64,000 nucleotides of DNA from Chloroflexota bacterium (GTDB lineage: Bacteria; Chloroflexota; UBA11872; VXNJ01), in the NCBI GenBank assembly GCA_009840625.1, contig VXNJ01000009.1:62001-126000 (forward strand), written 5' to 3'. Shown here piece by piece: positions 61,615 through 64,000 of this stretch. The notes below the pieces were generated by a model, which ran no database searches, had not been told where the DNA came from, and saw only the letters and a program-made list of their open reading frames with translations. How positions within the stretch are numbered: position 1 is the first letter of the stretch; the number at the start of each line of letters is the position of its first letter. The position numbers and the translations under genes are program-made.

Positions 61615-62670
61615 GTGTTCGAGGGTTCGTCGCTGCAGTCCGGATTACGGCACTTGCAGGCAGACCCGCGCGGGTTCTGCGTTGCCCACCTGGGCAGCAT
61701 CGAGCTGTGGGCAACCGTGGTGGTCATCGGGTGGGCCTTTGCGTTCATGCTCTGGCAGGGCGTTGGGTTTGCGATCACGGTGGGCACGGTGTTCGGGATC
61801 TGGGCGATTCTTGCCGTCAGCCTGAACCTTGTGCTGGGATTCACCGGCCTGCTGTCGGTCGGGCACATCGGATTCTTCGGCGTCGGCGCCTATGCGGTAG
61901 CGATCCTGACCTCCGATCCCGCCTATGAGCAGCTCCGAACTGAATCGATTCCGACTTACGGTTGGCCCTTTTTCGCCGCCCTGCCGATCAGCGTCCTGGC
62001 GGCCGGGCTAGTGGCCCTGGCGGTAGGGATCGCCTTCAACCGTTTCCGCGACGACATCTACGTCCTGGTCTCGTTCGGCTTCGCCATCATCGCCTTCAAC
62101 GTGTTCCTGAATTGGCGGGGCGTTACCCGCGGGGCATTTGGGATCCACGAGATCGCCACCCCGGCCGTAGGCGGCTGGGTGTTTGACGGCGAACTTGAAT
62201 TCCTGATTCTGGTGCTTGCGTTTCTCGGACTTGCCGTGCTGATCTCCTATCTGCTGGTAACTTCCTCGTTCGGACGGGTGCTGACGGCAATCCGCGAGGA
62301 CGAGACGGCAATCGAGGTCTTCGGCTACCGCGCGACCCACTACAAACTTTCCATCTGGGTAATTTCGGCAATGATGGCCGGATTGGCGGGCGGGCTGTTC
62401 GCCAGTTGGACAAGCTTCATCGACCCGAACTCGTTCCTGCTGCTGGAATCGGTTCTGCTGGTTTCAATCGTGATCCTGGGCGGACTGGCATCGATCCGCG
62501 GTTCGCTGATCGGCGCGATGGCGTTCGTGCTGCTTGAGGAAGGGATGAGGTTCATCCCGTTCATTCCTACCGAGTACGTCGGTCAGGGGCGGCAGGTGGT
62601 GCTGGGCATCATGCTGGTCCTGCTCATGCTCTACCGACCACAGGGCCTGGTCGGAAGGTACCGGCTGTGA
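61615..62670 (+). CDS. livM: Branched-chain amino acid ABC transporter permease LivM
   Basis: The 351-residue permease (GTG 61615, three bases after livH) has LNLVLGFTGLLSVGHIGFFGVGAYAVAIL, the LivM hallmark, and the cytoplasmic loop SSFGRVLTAIREDETAIEVFGY that contacts the ATPase. About eight or nine helices are visible. Its TGA overlaps the GTG start of livG (GTGA). Confidence 0.93.
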   Translation: MFEGSSLQSGLRHLQADPRGFCVAHLGSIELWATVVVIGWAFAFMLWQGVGFAITVGTVFGIWAILAVSLNLVLGFTGLLSVGHIGFFGVGAYAVAILTSDPAYEQLRTESIPTYGWPFFAALPISVLAAGLVALAVGIAFNRFRDDIYVLVSFGFAIIAFNVFLNWRGVTRGAFGIHEIATPAVGGWVFDGELEFLILVLAFLGLAVLISYLLVTSSFGRVLTAIREDETAIEVFGYRATHYKLSIWVISAMMAGLAGGLFASWTSFIDPNSFLLLESVLLVSIVILGGLASIRGSLIGAMAFVLLEEGMRFIPFIPTEYVGQGRQVVLGIMLVLLMLYRPQGLVGRYRL

Positions 62671-63428
62671 ACGAACCCGGGCAATCCGGGGCGGAGTCCC
62701 ACGCCCTTCAAACCGATGGCATTTCCAAGCACTTCGGCGCGGTCCGCGCGATTGACGAACTGACTCTCGCCATCAGGCGGGGCGTGACCACCAGCGTCGT
62801 CGGACCCAACGGATCCGGCAAATCGACGCTGGTCAACGTCCTCAGCGGAGTCCTGCCGCTCGACGGCGGGCTGGTGATCATCGACGGGCAAGGTTTACGG
62901 GTCGTTCGCTCGCACGACATATCGCAGCGCGGCCTGACTCGTACCTTCCAGGAGGTGCGCCTTTTCGACCAGATCAAGGTGATCGACAACATCCTCGTGG
63001 TCCTGACCGAGCGGCGCCTGGTCCCCGCGCTTCTGCAGCGGCGCAACCGGGGCCTTTACGGACGGGCGCGCGAGATTCTGGAGTTGGTCGGCATGTGGGA
63101 GAAGCGGGACGCGCTGGCCGGCGAACTCTCCTACGGCCAGCGCAAATTGATCGAGATCGGCCGCGCCCTGGCGATGGGCGCCGAAATCTATCTCCTCGAT
63201 GAGCCGTTCGCCGGCCTGTTTCCGCAGATGGTCGAACGGGTGAAAGCCATCCTGCGGCAAATGCGCGAAGAAAGGCGCACCATCGTGTTCATCTCGCACA
63301 ACATGGAGATAGTGCGCGAACTTTCCGACCAAATCGTGGTCCTGGAAAGCGGCTCGCTGCTGGCCGAAGGCCAAGTCGAACCGGTGCTGGCAAGCCCGGA
63401 AGTCATCGAGGCCTATCTTGGTGAATGA
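62667..63428 (+). CDS. livG: Branched-chain amino acid ABC transporter ATPase LivG
   Basis: 253 residues. Walker A GPNGSGKST (46-54), Q-loop QEVRLFDQIKV, signature ELSYGQRKLIEIGRAL, Walker B EIYLLDEPFAGLFP, H-loop FISHNMEI. The signature reads LSYGQ, common in LivG. The C-terminal LAEGQVEPVLASPEVIEAYLGE is typical. Confidence 0.93.
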   Translation: MNEPGQSGAESHALQTDGISKHFGAVRAIDELTLAIRRGVTTSVVGPNGSGKSTLVNVLSGVLPLDGGLVIIDGQGLRVVRSHDISQRGLTRTFQEVRLFDQIKVIDNILVVLTERRLVPALLQRRNRGLYGRAREILELVGMWEKRDALAGELSYGQRKLIEIGRALAMGAEIYLLDEPFAGLFPQMVERVKAILRQMREERRTIVFISHNMEIVRELSDQIVVLESGSLLAEGQVEPVLASPEVIEAYLGE

Positions 63429-63443
63429 CCGGGTGCAGCGGTG

Positions 63444-64000
63444 ATGCTGCTCGAACTGGAAAACGTCTCCGTCCGCTACGGAGCGGTCAACGCTCTAGCC
63501 CAGGCCTGTATCCGGGCCGGCGGCGGCGAGATGGTCGCGGTGATGGGTCCCAACGGGGCCGGCAAGTCGACCGTCCTGAAGGCGGTGATGGGGCTGGCGC
63601 CGGTGGTTGAGGGAACGGTTCGCTGGCGCGGCCGGCCGCTGGCGGCGGCGACCCACCAGATTGTCAAGCAGGGAATCGCGTTCGTGCCCCAGGGGCGCAG
63701 GGTGTTCACGCACCTGACGGTGGAGGAAAACCTGGAGATGGGATGTCTATATCTGGGCGATCGCCGCGAACGGCGGCGGCGGCTTGATTCGGTGCTCGAT
63801 CTGTTTCCGGTCCTGGGCCAGAAGCGGGGCGATCTGGCCAGCCAGATGTCGGGCGGGCAGCAACAGATGCTGGCGCTGGGGCGCGGGCTCATGGCCGCTC
63901 CGCAAGTGCTGCTATTGGATGAACCGACCCTGGGACTGGCCCCCATCGTGGTCAAGGAGGTGTTCGCCAAGGTCTCCGAAATCAACCGCCGCCTGGGTAC
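63444..64000 (+). CDS. livF: Branched-chain amino acid ABC transporter ATPase LivF (cut by window end)
   Basis: Open to the window edge, 185 residues seen. LENVSVRYGAVNAL, Walker A GPNGAGKST (35-43), VPQGRRVFTHLTVEENLEMG (LivF hallmark), signature MSGGQQQMLALGRGLM and Walker B VLLLDEPTLGLAP are present. The start is ATG 63444, or GTG 63441 just before it. It completes the livKHMGF order. Confidence 0.92.
   Translation, partial: MLLELENVSVRYGAVNALAQACIRAGGGEMVAVMGPNGAGKSTVLKAVMGLAPVVEGTVRWRGRPLAAATHQIVKQGIAFVPQGRRVFTHLTVEENLEMGCLYLGDRRERRRRLDSVLDLFPVLGQKRGDLASQMSGGQQQMLALGRGLMAAPQVLLLDEPTLGLAPIVVKEVFAKVSEINRRLG

Noticed and set aside
1-64000. CRISPR arrays, tRNA, rRNA, tmRNA and insertion sequences
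   Set aside because: No direct repeat arrays, no tRNA arm signatures in intergenic DNA, no transposase motifs were seen. A tmRNA beside smpB was looked for and not recognised.

Overview
The window is a GC-rich, tightly packed bacterial chromosome segment holding housekeeping and biosynthetic genes. No phage, insertion sequence, CRISPR array, rRNA or tRNA was seen. Genes run in short operons with frequent 4-base stop/start overlaps (ATGA, GTGA, TTGA), and GTG and TTG starts are common. MurJ, a peptidoglycan-type O-acetyltransferase, a lipoprotein-anchored branched-chain amino acid ABC system, trehalose phosphatase and several sulfatase and sugar-acid genes suggest a free-living or host-associated heterotroph. 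A GC-rich Chloroflexota-like lineage is my best guess, at low confidence, because no marker gene settles it.

Layout. 0-3 kb: the end of an unknown gene, then hisH-hisA-hisF-hisI-hisE. 3-4 kb: a convergent gene for a protein that looks strikingly like sterol 24-C-methyltransferase. 4.2-12.4 kb (minus strand): argC, argJ, argB, a cyclophilin-like gene, murJ, lepA and a TIM-barrel isomerase. 12.7-16.6 kb (plus, divergent): argD, argG, argH. With argJ and a short NAGS-type acetyltransferase at 26.3 kb, this gives almost all of arginine synthesis; argF/OTC is not in the window. 16.7-26.2 kb: metE, an O-acetyltransferase, an enlarged ligA and pcrA/uvrD. 26.3-33.4 kb (plus): NAGS, DUF58, a transglutaminase-like membrane protein lacking the catalytic cysteine, three tiny membrane proteins, hpt, an alpha/beta-hydrolase lacking its catalytic residues, and an FAH-family enzyme. 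33.4-43.5 kb: DUF1537 kinase, secG, an aspartase-like lyase, a PfkB kinase, an isomerase, an M32 carboxypeptidase, cyclopropane-fatty-acid synthase, an acyl desaturase and a LarA-like protein. 43.6-50.4 kb: a PIN-toxin remnant, an ABC-2 exporter, a sulfatase, two CNNM/CorC proteins and a ferritin. 50.7-58.8 kb: a second sulfatase, threonine synthase, a membrane protein, smpB, a DUF4914 P-loop protein, an MTHFR-like protein and otsB. 59-64 kb: livK-livH-livM-livG-livF, the last cut by the window end.

The most interesting signals are the bacterial sterol-methyltransferase homologue, a NAD-dependent DNA ligase with a second helix-hairpin-helix module, a LivH permease with an internal membrane insertion, a run of enzyme folds that have lost catalytic residues inside one operon, and three genes (DUF1537 kinase, threonine synthase, smpB) whose conserved N-termini lie upstream of any ATG, GTG or TTG. 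All calls come from reading motifs and gene order; no database search was run.
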